NCBI RefSeq assembly: GCF_009729015.1 | Contig: NZ_CP045482.1 | Location: 1,050,001 to 1,114,000 of the forward strand | Length of the DNA: 64,000 nt | Direction: 5' to 3' | Origin: Acidianus ambivalens | GTDB lineage: Archaea > Thermoproteota > Thermoprotei_A > Sulfolobales > Sulfolobaceae | The notes under the pieces: generated by a model | What the model was told of the DNA's origin: nothing | Seen by the model: only the letters and a program-made list of their open reading frames with translations | Database searches by the model: none | Program-made: the position numbers and the translations under genes | Shown: piece after piece, positions 46,698 to 54,799 of the stretch | Layout: every line of letters begins with the position of its first letter | Numbering within the stretch: the first letter of the stretch is position 1

Positions 46698-47054
46698 ATG
46701 CATGACCCATGTGAGAGTTACTTGATGAAGATGCATGACTGTGAGAGTTATGTTGAGTGCGTTATGAGAAGCAAAGGTTTTAAAATAATAGCTAGAGATC
46801 AACACGGTTACGACATAGAAGCGTATTACCCTTCTGGAATGTATTACTATTTTATTGAGGTTAAATGCGGCCCAGGAGCTAAACTAAGTAGTTATCAACG
46901 TCGTTTCAAATCGGCTGTGGAAATAGCTAGAGAAGTAGGATTTAACATTACTAGTGATAAAGGCTTAGAGTTAATACCGAAATTCGTCCTCTGTCAGTTT
47001 GATGATAAATATAGGCTCATAGGTGATCAGAGCTGTAAGAAGCTCCTTAGATAA
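46698..47054 (+). CDS. Small PD-(D/E)XK/VRR-type nuclease-like protein
   Basis: 118 residues (107 from the second ATG at 46731). HGYDIEAYYPSG, then YYFIEVKCGPGAKLSSYQRR supply the D, E-x-K and downstream Q/R residues of a minimal PD-(D/E)XK nuclease. The 5' end carries an imperfect 33-bp duplication that repeats MHD-CESY, so two starts compete; 46731 is probably ancestral. It stands alone between debris, with no methylase or helicase partner, so it may be a remnant of a defence or mobile element that is still open. Confidence 0.6.
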   Translation: MHDPCESYLMKMHDCESYVECVMRSKGFKIIARDQHGYDIEAYYPSGMYYYFIEVKCGPGAKLSSYQRRFKSAVEIAREVGFNITSDKGLELIPKFVLCQFDDKYRLIGDQSCKKLLR

Positions 47055-47522
47055 TTTCGTTCTGGCATAAGTTATACTGCTCTACTATGAGTAGAAAATA
47101 GAGGAATTTACACGATAAAAGTAGAAAAATATCTTGGGCTATTTGTTACGATAGCTATGCTTTTACTCATCTCTTTTCAAGTCTCAGTTCTTGTATTCAT
47201 ATAAGAAAAATATTATGGTCCTAGTTAGGGAGCTCCGTCTTCATTGCTTCGCCTGCCCCATGATTCGCCTTACACACTTCATTAGCACGCTGGGGCTAAA
47301 CTTTTATTCACTATTTTACTTCACAGATTTCCAGTAGTAGTTATTATTATTGGTTGAATTTTTCTCAGTTGGCTTGAGAGTTTTTACAATTTTTCTAACG
47401 GGACTGGGAAGCTGGGATCTCTACATATGCGCTTATCCGTTTACTTAACAATTTTTCAAAATTCGATAAGAGAAACTCGGTTAGCACATTATTTTAATAG
47501 TATCTGTGATAAGTTTATACAT
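47055..47522. other. Intergenic region with repeat copy and a GC-rich insert
   Basis: About 470 bp. 47125-47150 and 47290-47385 match the two halves of the repeat at 46515-46620. Between them lies about 140 bp that includes a conspicuously GC-rich block (47225-47292: GGGAGCTCC … GCTTCGCCTGCCCC … CACGCTGGGG), which looks like the tail of a small insertion element. No gene is supported; the frame that starts at 47427 is better begun at 47523. Confidence 0.4.
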
Positions 47523-47678
47523 ATGAGAATTGTCGAAGATAAAGACGGAGAAAGATTTCTAGTCATCGAAACTGATGAGGACTTTGAGAAGTTTAAAGAA
47601 GATTTGTTAAAAATAGCTAGAGAAAAAGCTAAGGGTCGTGTCCATAAACCTTCTTATGAGACCCAACCTCCCAAATGA
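47523..47678 (+). CDS. Small acidic protein, possible antitoxin
   Basis: 51 residues from ATG 47523, preceded by a TTTATAC element. Charged and helical (DEDFEKFKEDLLKIAREKAKGR). Its 3' end overlaps the antiparallel RelE remnant by 50 bp, so either it or the remnant frame is partly fortuitous. An antitoxin-like role is only suggested by context. Confidence 0.35.
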   Translation: MRIVEDKDGERFLVIETDEDFEKFKEDLLKIAREKAKGRVHKPSYETQPPK

Positions 47679-47728
47679 AAACTATACAATCTTTTGAATC
47701 AACGCTATAAAGTATCCTTATATTTCCT

Positions 47729-47730
<2 letters not shown>
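47629..47730 (-). pseudogene. C-terminal fragment of a RelE-type toxin
   Basis: The minus strand encodes 33 residues, RGNIRILYSVDSKD, then CIVFIWEVGSHKKVYG and a stop. They match the final strands of archaeal RelE/ParE toxins (R-x-x-Y-x-V … V-G-H-R/K-x-x-V-Y). The frame is cut off exactly where the inverted TnpB tail begins (47729), so the element end interrupted or deleted the toxin gene. No N-terminal part is seen on the other side. Confidence 0.65.
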
Positions 47731-47950
<220 letters not shown>

Positions 47951-48052
47951 TAAAACGTAAGATAAACGCAGAGCGTGTAATAAAGATTATATAAGTTAAT
48001 TTGATATTCGATAATTGATAATAATATACTTAAGGAGTTTAGGTGTTATAAA

Positions 48053-48376
48053 ATGCTAAGTATATTTAATAGAGGTAGAGACGCTAATAAAATTGCCTCA
48101 AAGATATTTAGTGATGGAATTATGACATTAGTTATGTCTACAATTATGGCATACAGCAATATATCTGAAGAGGAATTAGAGAGAAAAGTTGGAGAGAAAC
48201 TTAAGGCAGATAATATCTCAGAAATTGTTAAGGATAATGTTAAGATGCTCGAAGCTCTAGGTGTAATTGAAAGGAAAGAGGGCAAATTAGTTTTGACTCA
48301 ATTCGGAGAAAAAGTTGGCAAAGTACTAAAAGATATGTTAGAAACGTATTATGAAACTTTTACCTCTTTAAGTTAG
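48053..48376 (+). CDS. Small winged-helix-like protein, hypothetical
   Basis: 107 residues, helical, ending in a pattern like a winged helix (VKMLEALGVIERKEGKLVLTQFGEKVGKVLKDML). It may bind DNA. It begins just after the inverted TnpB tail and is convergent with the membrane gene at 48360 (17-bp overlap). No named family. Confidence 0.6.
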   Translation: MLSIFNRGRDANKIASKIFSDGIMTLVMSTIMAYSNISEEELERKVGEKLKADNISEIVKDNVKMLEALGVIERKEGKLVLTQFGEKVGKVLKDMLETYYETFTSLS

Positions 48377-48707
48377 AAAAAGCATTTCTTCTTGTCTCTA
48401 AATATCCCCTTAATTCTTCACAGAGATCCTTTTGTGCTCCTGTGGCGTTCGAGCATTTTTTATTTAAAATCTTAAGTATTCTGGTGTCTTCTTCTGCTAG
48501 TATACTAGCTTCAATTTGATTAATCTCCGTCTCTCTTACAAATCGAATTAACATGTAAGTGACCACAATAATAGTAAGGAGATATGCGATAACTGTAAGG
48601 AAAATATAGAGAGGAGAAAGATGCGTTAAAGCCTCAATTATTACTGAAACTACGCCTCCTCCAATAACGTAACTAACAGCTTTGCCAATATCTGTAACTC
48701 TAACCAT
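48360..48707 (-). CDS. Small membrane protein, hypothetical
   Basis: 115 residues: two hydrophobic helices (about 15-32 and 35-55) and a soluble, charged C-terminal half with two cysteines (KKCSNATGAQKDLCEEL). It lies two bases after the gene at 48710, so the two form an operon. No family recognised. Confidence 0.5.
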   Translation of the reverse strand: MVRVTDIGKAVSYVIGGGVVSVIIEALTHLSPLYIFLTVIAYLLTIIVVTYMLIRFVRETEINQIEASILAEEDTRILKILNKKCSNATGAQKDLCEELRGYLETRRNAFSNLKR

Positions 48708-48709
48708 TC

Positions 48710-49030
48710 TTATCTATTAAGAGTTTCAGAGATTTTCTTAAAATATTCAGAGATTTCCCAACTCTTATCCGTTATCTTCCTACGTGGAAATCCTTGCTGA
48801 TTCTTCTTTCCTATATAATTAGGAACGCTAAAACCTAAGGAATAAATTTCTTCAAGTATAAGGCATAGCGTATTTGCAATCAAGATAATAAATATAAATA
48901 AAATTATAGATATAATTCCTAAAATGTAGATAAAGTTGATATTGTCATAAGCAAATACATGCCCGAAAGTTAGATAGCAAAGAATCCTAGAATACTTAGG
49001 CAAATTAGTTGCAGCTGATAGAGAGTTCAA
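48710..49030 (-). CDS. Small membrane protein, hypothetical
   Basis: 106 residues with a hydrophobic region at about 32-60 and a basic C-terminal tail. Upstream partner of the membrane gene at 48360. Nothing identifies a function, and the start codon is uncertain. Confidence 0.4.
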   Translation of the reverse strand: MNSLSAATNLPKYSRILCYLTFGHVFAYDNINFIYILGIISIILFIFIILIANTLCLILEEIYSLGFSVPNYIGKKNQQGFPRRKITDKSWEISEYFKKISETLNR

Positions 49031-49254
49031 TATCTTAGGTATTCAGATTCAAAGAATGAGTTGGGGAAGAACTAACTAAAAAGGTTATATCATAGTAGAT
49101 TACGATATAATTATCTGCCATAAATTCCTAAAAGATTCTAAAAATTATTAAGGCCCCTTTACTTAAGGTTAGAAGATTTCTGACAGCTTTTAAAGCTTGT
49201 ACTGGTTGAAATTAACGAGCACAAATTTTAAGAAATTAATTAAACTGCACTCTT

Positions 49255-49878
49255 TTATTGCGTATTAGGTATAACAATTTCTCTTAATTCCAGATAATCT
49301 TTACCCACAAAATAATCCACTTTTATTACCTTCCTTGTAATCTTTACATATGCACAATCATATTTAATTTCTTTTAATTTGTTTATATCAAATTTATCAG
49401 TTTTAACTATATAATATCCGCCAGGAATATTATTATCCTCAAGTAGCATTTTCCCTAGTTTTTTGAGTTTATATGGGACTTCCACGATAATTTTTCCTCT
49501 TTTAATAATGAGTGAGTTTTCGCCCATATAGAGCTCATAATTCCCGAAATAAAATATCAAGTTTTTCAGCCTTTTTATTGGAATATAACTATCTATAGTA
49601 ATTCTTTCTCTTACATCAATCTTTGAGAGTTTTATGAGATATTTTAGCGTATCCTTCATTGATTGAAAATATTCTGAAATTTTAGTAATATTAACTTTAA
49701 TATTATTTTTTAGATAAACGTAATCTTCATAAGAACAAATTTCTACTTTTTCTATAATATCCTTAATACTTTCGAGCTTTCGTAATAAGCTAACATAGGA
49801 ATCTCCACAGAAAACACAAGTTTTATTATATATTTCAAGCCCACTTATCTCTTTCACAAAATCTGAAAGATTTAACAT
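49255..49878 (-). CDS. Unknown protein
   Basis: 207 residues, soluble, with a C-x-x-C near the N terminus (TCVFCGDSY, about 20-28), which may bind metal, then a helical stretch and a beta-rich C-terminal half. Codon use and AT content match neighbours. No recognised family. The flanking DNA on both sides has no intact gene, so it may belong to the decayed accessory region. Confidence 0.5.
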   Translation of the reverse strand: MLNLSDFVKEISGLEIYNKTCVFCGDSYVSLLRKLESIKDIIEKVEICSYEDYVYLKNNIKVNITKISEYFQSMKDTLKYLIKLSKIDVRERITIDSYIPIKRLKNLIFYFGNYELYMGENSLIIKRGKIIVEVPYKLKKLGKMLLEDNNIPGGYYIVKTDKFDINKLKEIKYDCAYVKITRKVIKVDYFVGKDYLELREIVIPNTQ

Positions 49879-49954
49879 GAATACTAAATAATAGTTTATA
49901 GCAGAAAAATATATTCACTTTCTAAGTTGAATGACAGAAATGAACGCAATATAA

Positions 49955-50223
49955 GAAACTATATTATTATTTTATATTGGATACACAATTTCTGGCTTAG
50001 CATATGAAATTGACGCAGACACTTATGTTGCATTAAAACTTAAGGATAGAGTATTAATTGCATACCAATTATTTGTAAATAATAAGATAAGAATAAGACC
50101 CGCATTTCAATACTAATTTATCTATTAGCATATACTCCCACTATAGCTGAGTACGAATATTCAAGGTTTATAAAAATCCTTAAAAATATAAAGGAGAATC
50201 AAGATCCCTTCTTTAACACTTAA
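49955..50223 (+). pseudogene. Frameshifted 3' gene remnant
   Basis: A frame without start reads LLFYIGYTISGLAYEIDADTYV…NKIRIRPAFQY to TAA 50114-50116. In another frame it continues ILIYLLAYTPTIAEYEYSRFIK…NQDPFFNT to TAA 50221-50223. Together they look like the C-terminal part of one protein broken by an indel. The surrounding 390 bp has no other gene. Parent family not recognised. Confidence 0.45.
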
Positions 50224-50269
50224 GCATGTAGTCTTACTAATCAAAATTTCTATATGCGAAAATACTTAG

Positions 50270-50902
50270 CTATGATAGTTTGAAATAGTATTTTATTAAA
50301 AGAAAACCTGCAATACCCACTATTATTGAAGGAATTGCTATAATAAAATAATTTGATGAATGAGTTAAATCAACATATGCTACCAAGCTATCAACCATGC
50401 CTAAAGGTGCTACAGCGAATATGTACTTCAACTCTTTTCTCCAGAAACTGTAATACGCTGAAACTCCCCAACTATAATGAATGAAAAGAGAAGAAGTTCT
50501 ATCCATTATCTTTATAACGAGAACATAAAGTAATGGTAAAACAGTTGTAGTAGTTTCAATAAAAGCATTAGGTAGTTCCAGTAAGCCTAAGAATATCGCA
50601 TTCTCCCAGAAGGCTAAGCCTATTCCATAAGTTTCGGGATTTTCTTTTATAAAACGTGAAAACAGATACGCAAAACCTGGTTCGAGGATAGTAGTTAATA
50701 TTCCGTAAGCAATATAAGTAGGAATTTGAGGAGTTAAGAAAAAGGATAAGAACGCCAGTTGTATGATAGCCTTTCCTACTATGGCTAATATGTAAGCACC
50801 TCCAGCTATTAGTATTACTTTCCAATCTCTCTTTACTAGGAAAAGAGGAATAATACCTATAAAAATCGAAATTAACGCTCCTATTAAAATATATATGTTC
50901 AT
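50270..50902 (-). CDS. YhfC-like polytopic membrane protein (possible intramembrane protease fold)
   Basis: 210 residues with about six to seven helices. An E-P-G-F-x-Y segment, GIGLAFWENAIFLG (G-x-G-x3-E) and a histidine in SLFIHYSWG are spaced like the conserved Glu/His residues of YhfC and CPBP-type membrane proteins. It is 24 bp downstream of an ArsR-type regulator gene on the same strand, so the two are co-expressed. The protease idea is inference. Confidence 0.55.
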   Translation of the reverse strand: MNIYILIGALISIFIGIIPLFLVKRDWKVILIAGGAYILAIVGKAIIQLAFLSFFLTPQIPTYIAYGILTTILEPGFAYLFSRFIKENPETYGIGLAFWENAIFLGLLELPNAFIETTTTVLPLLYVLVIKIMDRTSSLFIHYSWGVSAYYSFWRKELKYIFAVAPLGMVDSLVAYVDLTHSSNYFIIAIPSIIVGIAGFLLIKYYFKLS

Positions 50903-50926
50903 ACTTTTTAGTGACGAGAAAGAATA

Positions 50927-51442
50927 TTAATGAGTCACTTTCATTAATGAAAGCAGTCGTTGTTCAACTTCATCTAAGATTTTTCTCATCTCCTCTTCTT
51001 TTTCTAAAAATGTTGAAAAAGTTACGAAAGCGTCAAGAATTACAGCATAGTCTATAGGATCAATTCCTTTAGGAATCTCATTATATTTTTTATATTTATC
51101 GTCCATTATCTTTTTTAATGCAGAAAGAAATTCTAAAGCCTTTCGTGCTATAGGATCCTTTGGGTGAAGGGGAATATTTAAAGGTAAAACGAAATAGACT
51201 GCCTTTGCTCTGTAATATTTAGTCTTAAAGTTTCTCTTACGCTCTATTCTTGTAACTTCTATGAGTCCGTATTTTTCAAGTTTACTTAGCCTTCTCCATA
51301 AAGTAGGCAAAGGAACCTTTAATTTTTCCGATAGAGAAGTTGCGTTTAATTCTTCTGAAACTAGTAATTCTAGAATTTTAAAGTTAATATTATCTAAGAT
51401 TAGCTTTGCTTGATCTTCATTTAAGATTAGAAATCTTTGCAT
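50927..51442 (-). CDS. ArsR-type winged-helix transcriptional regulator
   Basis: 171 residues. The N-terminal winged helix (NFKILELLVSEELNATSLSEKLKVPLPTLWRRLSKLEKYGLIEVTR, shown by its pattern) spans about 19-64; the C-terminal half is helical and probably dimerises. It is the first gene of the pair with the YhfC-like membrane protein, which it may regulate. Confidence 0.78.
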   Translation of the reverse strand: MQRFLILNEDQAKLILDNINFKILELLVSEELNATSLSEKLKVPLPTLWRRLSKLEKYGLIEVTRIERKRNFKTKYYRAKAVYFVLPLNIPLHPKDPIARKALEFLSALKKIMDDKYKKYNEIPKGIDPIDYAVILDAFVTFSTFLEKEEEMRKILDEVEQRLLSLMKVTH

Positions 51443-51575
51443 AAATAAAGTGAAATTAATGGACTAAAATTATTTAGCTAAGGTTCAGTTATAATAATAC
51501 CTTATTAAAGTTCTGCTCATGATTGATAAAAAATTAAGATTTAAGTTCTTTAAGTCAATAATGGATAAATAAATC

Positions 51576-52109
51576 ATGGAATCACAGTTACCTAAGTTTA
51601 CGAGAGAGCCGGAAAAGTACTCGAGGCTTAGATTACTTGAGGCGCTGCAGGAACTTTATTTAAGTATTGAAATGCTTAAGGAAGGTTATACTAGAAATTC
51701 TGCAAGCAAGCTTTTCCTTTCATGGAAAGCTCTAATGAGTTCTTTAGTCGTATCCAATTTTAATAAAATCATAGAAAAGAAAAAGAAGGAAGGTAAGGAA
51801 GATGATATAAAATGGTACCTAAGAATAGGTTATTCGGCTCCAACTACTGAGTTAATGGGAATAGCTAGAGATTTAGAAGATCTAGGATTTAGAGGCCTAG
51901 TTAATTTAACTACCGCTATGCTGGGAATTCATAAATATGCTTATACTGGATTAGATGAAGATATAAGTCTTTCTCATAGTAGAAAAGATGCAATAATTGC
52001 GTTAAAAGAATTGATAAAGTCTGAAATAGATATAGTTAATGTTAATTCTTTAGACGAGGAGGAGAAGGAATTACTAGAGAAAATAAAGAAGGAAATTGAC
52101 AAACTTTAA
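51576..52109 (+). CDS. PaREP1-family protein
   Basis: 177 residues, all-helical, with the PaREP1 layout: RLLEALQELYLSIEMLKEGYTRNSASKLFLSWKALM in pattern, then KWYLRIGYSAPTTEL and LHKYAY-like HKYAYTG. Related to HEPN-type helical bundles. Second family member in the window (other at 9529), consistent with their multiplication in crenarchaea. Function unknown. Confidence 0.6.
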   Translation: MESQLPKFTREPEKYSRLRLLEALQELYLSIEMLKEGYTRNSASKLFLSWKALMSSLVVSNFNKIIEKKKKEGKEDDIKWYLRIGYSAPTTELMGIARDLEDLGFRGLVNLTTAMLGIHKYAYTGLDEDISLSHSRKDAIIALKELIKSEIDIVNVNSLDEEEKELLEKIKKEIDKL

Positions 52110-52140
52110 TATTCAAGGGAAAAATAAATTCAGAGAGTCG

Positions 52141-52626
52141 TTATTTGTTTATTATTTCCCTCTTTATTACGTCCATAACGCTTTTTTCATCTCCTTGCAA
52201 AAATTCTGCATAAATAATTTGGTCATATTCTACTGCAAACCCTATGTTGTCTTTTAGTATGGTATAATGGAATCCTTTGCATTCCTTACAATACCCTCTT
52301 AATATTTTTTTATTCCCTAGGTCTATTATGATATACTTTAGTTTCCCATCATTTTTAGGATTCAAATCTGATGTAAGTGAAATCTTTCTTGCTAATCTGA
52401 GTAAGGCTAATCCTAGGAGATCTTCGTCAGTAATTCCTTTTTCCCTCAATTTTTTGGGGATTTCAAATTCTCTGTTAACTTCCTCTTTTATCTTCGTAAT
52501 ATCCTTTATTGCTGATCTATATGACGATAATTCCTTTATGCATTCTTTCGTAATTTCATTAACTCCTTCCCTATCGCCTATCCAAGCTAAAATAATAGCT
52601 TCCTTTAATTCATCCTCGCAATTCAA
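52141..52626 (-). CDS. Unknown protein coupled to the gene at 52623
   Basis: 161 residues, soluble. The C-terminal half has GKLKYIIIDLGNKKILRG and a C-x-x-C (YCKECKGF, about 111-118) that could bind metal. It overlaps the upstream gene by four bases (stop-start overlap), so the two products probably work together. No family recognised. Confidence 0.5.
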   Translation of the reverse strand: MNCEDELKEAIILAWIGDREGVNEITKECIKELSSYRSAIKDITKIKEEVNREFEIPKKLREKGITDEDLLGLALLRLARKISLTSDLNPKNDGKLKYIIIDLGNKKILRGYCKECKGFHYTILKDNIGFAVEYDQIIYAEFLQGDEKSVMDVIKREIINK

Positions 52627-53231
52627 GGCCTAACCACCACCATCATTATATTTCCGTCTCCAAAAACGTAAGAAAGTAATGAGTAGTTATCTGGATATCT
52701 TAAACTCTCTGAGGTTATTAAATCTCTAGCAATATTTTTCCTCACTATGGCTTTATCAAACTTTACTGAGGATCTAACGTTCACAAAAAGTAACGATTTT
52801 CCATCCTTATCGCCTAAAAACTCCTTTAATTTTTCATACTTCCCTACATGAATAAAAGTGTCAGTTATCATCCCCATGAATTTTACTTCTCTTAATGGTA
52901 AAATATCAAGTAATTTTACCCCAAACTTTTCTTCCAGGATTGTGTAAACTATTATTTCTCCTAACGCTCCAGAAATATCCCCAGAATAATACTTACCTCC
53001 CCACCTGCCTAAAAAGTATGACAAATTGGAAGGTAGATCTTCAATTATCCTTGAAGATAAAATAGACGCAGGAATTAAGATCCTCTCATCAATTTCCAAA
53101 TCTTCCTTTTCTCCTTTTTCAAACTCTTCCAATATTCCATCAGCTATAACTTCCATATCATTGTCGTCATCTTTTTCGTCATGAGGAAGTAAGTCTGAAG
53201 GTACGTAAATCCAAGTAAGTTTTACTTTCAC
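52623..53231 (-). CDS. Unknown protein, possible PD-(D/E)XK-like fold
   Basis: 202 residues. GALGEIIVYTILEEKFG, LPLREVKFMGMITDTF and SLLFVNVRSSVKFD have the spacing seen in degenerate PD-(D/E)XK folds (helix with E, strand with D, strand with x-V-x), but catalytic residues are not certain. The N terminus has a very acidic stretch (DEKDDDNDME). Overlaps the downstream gene by four bases. Function unknown. Confidence 0.45.
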   Translation of the reverse strand: MKVKLTWIYVPSDLLPHDEKDDDNDMEVIADGILEEFEKGEKEDLEIDERILIPASILSSRIIEDLPSNLSYFLGRWGGKYYSGDISGALGEIIVYTILEEKFGVKLLDILPLREVKFMGMITDTFIHVGKYEKLKEFLGDKDGKSLLFVNVRSSVKFDKAIVRKNIARDLITSESLRYPDNYSLLSYVFGDGNIMMVVVRP

Positions 53232-53262
53232 ATTGATATTTCTTACTCATTAAAATAAAAAT

Positions 53263-54264
53263 TTAGGGTTTTAATAACACCTTACCTATCTTATTCTTAT
53301 CCTTCAATAGTTCATACCCTTTATCTATGTCATCTATTCCTACAGTTCCAGCAATTATTGGTTGAATTTTACCTTCTGCAGTAAGTTTTAACGCTCCTTC
53401 TACATCTTTTTTAGTTGCACTAGCATGACCTATTATTTGAATATCTTTAAGTATTACGTAACCTAATCTAAGCTGATAAGCTTGAGAAGGATCTACATTG
53501 CCTATTTGTACGATTCTTCCACCCATCCATAATGATTTTAAGCTTTCATCAAAGGTTGGAGTTCCCACAGTGTCTATTACAACATGAACATCTGAAATTT
53601 TCTTTGCCTCTTCAGCAAATTTTTTACCTACTATTACGTGATCTGCAAATTTTTTAATAAAAGGTGCTTTTTCTTCTGAAGTAGTAACGCCTATTACTTT
53701 AGCTCCTAAAGCTTTTGCAACTTGTACTGCGTGAATTCCCACTCCTCCGCTTGCTCCAGTAACTAGCACAGTTTCTCCAGGCTTTAAATGCGCCCTCATT
53801 AGACCTCTATAAATCATTCCCGTAACGCAAGGGACTAAAACTGCTCCTTCGTCTGGAGTACCTTTAGGAACCTTTACTAGGCTTGTAACTTTTATTTTTG
53901 CATATTCTGCAAAAAATCCGTCCAACTCTTCAGAGTATCCTAACCTAGAATGACAATATGCTTCTTCTCCTTGTCTACAATACTCGCAAGTTCCGTCAGG
54001 GGCGTAAAGTAAAGAGACCACCTTATCTCCTTCCTCAAACCCTTCAACTTTCTTACCTTTTTGTATTATTGTGCCTACGACTTCATGACCTAATATTACT
54101 GGATATTTCATTCTTGGATAATATCCTTGGAGTTGCAATAGATCTCTATAACATAACGCTGCTCTATCTACTTTTATTATAACCTCGTCATCAGCAGGTT
54201 TTGGATCCGGAACCTCTTGTACCTTATATCCTTGTTTGTGACCTATAACAACGACTGCCTTCAT
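53263..54264 (-). CDS. Acryloyl-CoA reductase (NADPH)
   Basis: Medium-chain dehydrogenase of 333 residues that closely matches, from memory, the Metallosphaera/Sulfolobus enzyme reducing acryloyl-CoA to propionyl-CoA in the 3-hydroxypropionate/4-hydroxybutyrate CO2-fixation cycle. Features: HKQGYKVQEVPDPKP start, ALCYRDLLQLQGYYPRMKYP, structural zinc cysteines CEYCRQGEEAYC, NADPH site GASGGVGIHAVQVAK, LWMGGRIVQIGNVD. Start set at ATG 54264 (MKAVVV) rather than 54276, because a TTTTTAAGC element at about 54287-54295 fits a leaderless start there. Confidence 0.85.
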   Translation of the reverse strand: MKAVVVIGHKQGYKVQEVPDPKPADDEVIIKVDRAALCYRDLLQLQGYYPRMKYPVILGHEVVGTIIQKGKKVEGFEEGDKVVSLLYAPDGTCEYCRQGEEAYCHSRLGYSEELDGFFAEYAKIKVTSLVKVPKGTPDEGAVLVPCVTGMIYRGLMRAHLKPGETVLVTGASGGVGIHAVQVAKALGAKVIGVTTSEEKAPFIKKFADHVIVGKKFAEEAKKISDVHVVIDTVGTPTFDESLKSLWMGGRIVQIGNVDPSQAYQLRLGYVILKDIQIIGHASATKKDVEGALKLTAEGKIQPIIAGTVGIDDIDKGYELLKDKNKIGKVLLKP

Positions 54265-54341
54265 TAGTTTAAACATGTTTATATTGCTTAAAAATTATGA
54301 TGAAAGAAGCATTTTTTATACTTAGTAACGTAATTTAATTC

Positions 54342-54776
54342 GTGAAACTAAAATTACCTCCTAGGATAAAGGTTTTGGAAGCTTTAGGTGCAATAGCTGA
54401 TGGAAGAATTGCTAAGGTTGATGATCATTACATTGTTACTTCCTCAGAGGGAGATAGAAAATATATCGTAAAGGTTGAAGGAGAGAAGGTATTTAGTGAT
54501 GATAATGGAACTAAGTTTAGGAATTATATAGGTTATCCTATCATTGCAGTTTTGATGCTTGAAGGTAAGTTACCTTTTGATAAAAGGATTTCTGAAGCAC
54601 TAAAAGGAATAGATTGGAAAAAGCTTAATGAGACCTATAAGAATTATTCGATAGTCGAGCGTATAATAAAGGAAAAAGTGAGTAAAGAAAAAGGTATAAA
54701 TGAGAGTGAAATTGATGGCATAATAGAGAGTGTTTTAAATGAGCTCAGAAGACATTCTTTCTACAAAGCTACCTGA
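54342..54776 (+). CDS. Conserved archaeal hypothetical protein
   Basis: 144 residues from GTG 54342, basic, starting KLPPRIKVLEALGAIADGRI. A beta-rich first half and a helical second half (IDWKKLNETYKNYSIVERIIKEK) are seen. The pattern looks like a small RNA- or nucleic-acid-associated archaeal protein, but no name can be given. It sits 17 bp before the amidase gene, so probably one transcript. Confidence 0.6.
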   Translation: MKLKLPPRIKVLEALGAIADGRIAKVDDHYIVTSSEGDRKYIVKVEGEKVFSDDNGTKFRNYIGYPIIAVLMLEGKLPFDKRISEALKGIDWKKLNETYKNYSIVERIIKEKVSKEKGINESEIDGIIESVLNELRRHSFYKAT

Positions 54777-54799
54777 ACCACTTATTTACGTGAGTGAAG

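Noticed and set aside
47427..47522. Upstream extension of the small acidic ORF to ATG 47427
   Set aside because: The added residues look like translated non-coding DNA, and a TATA-like element lies just before ATG 47523.
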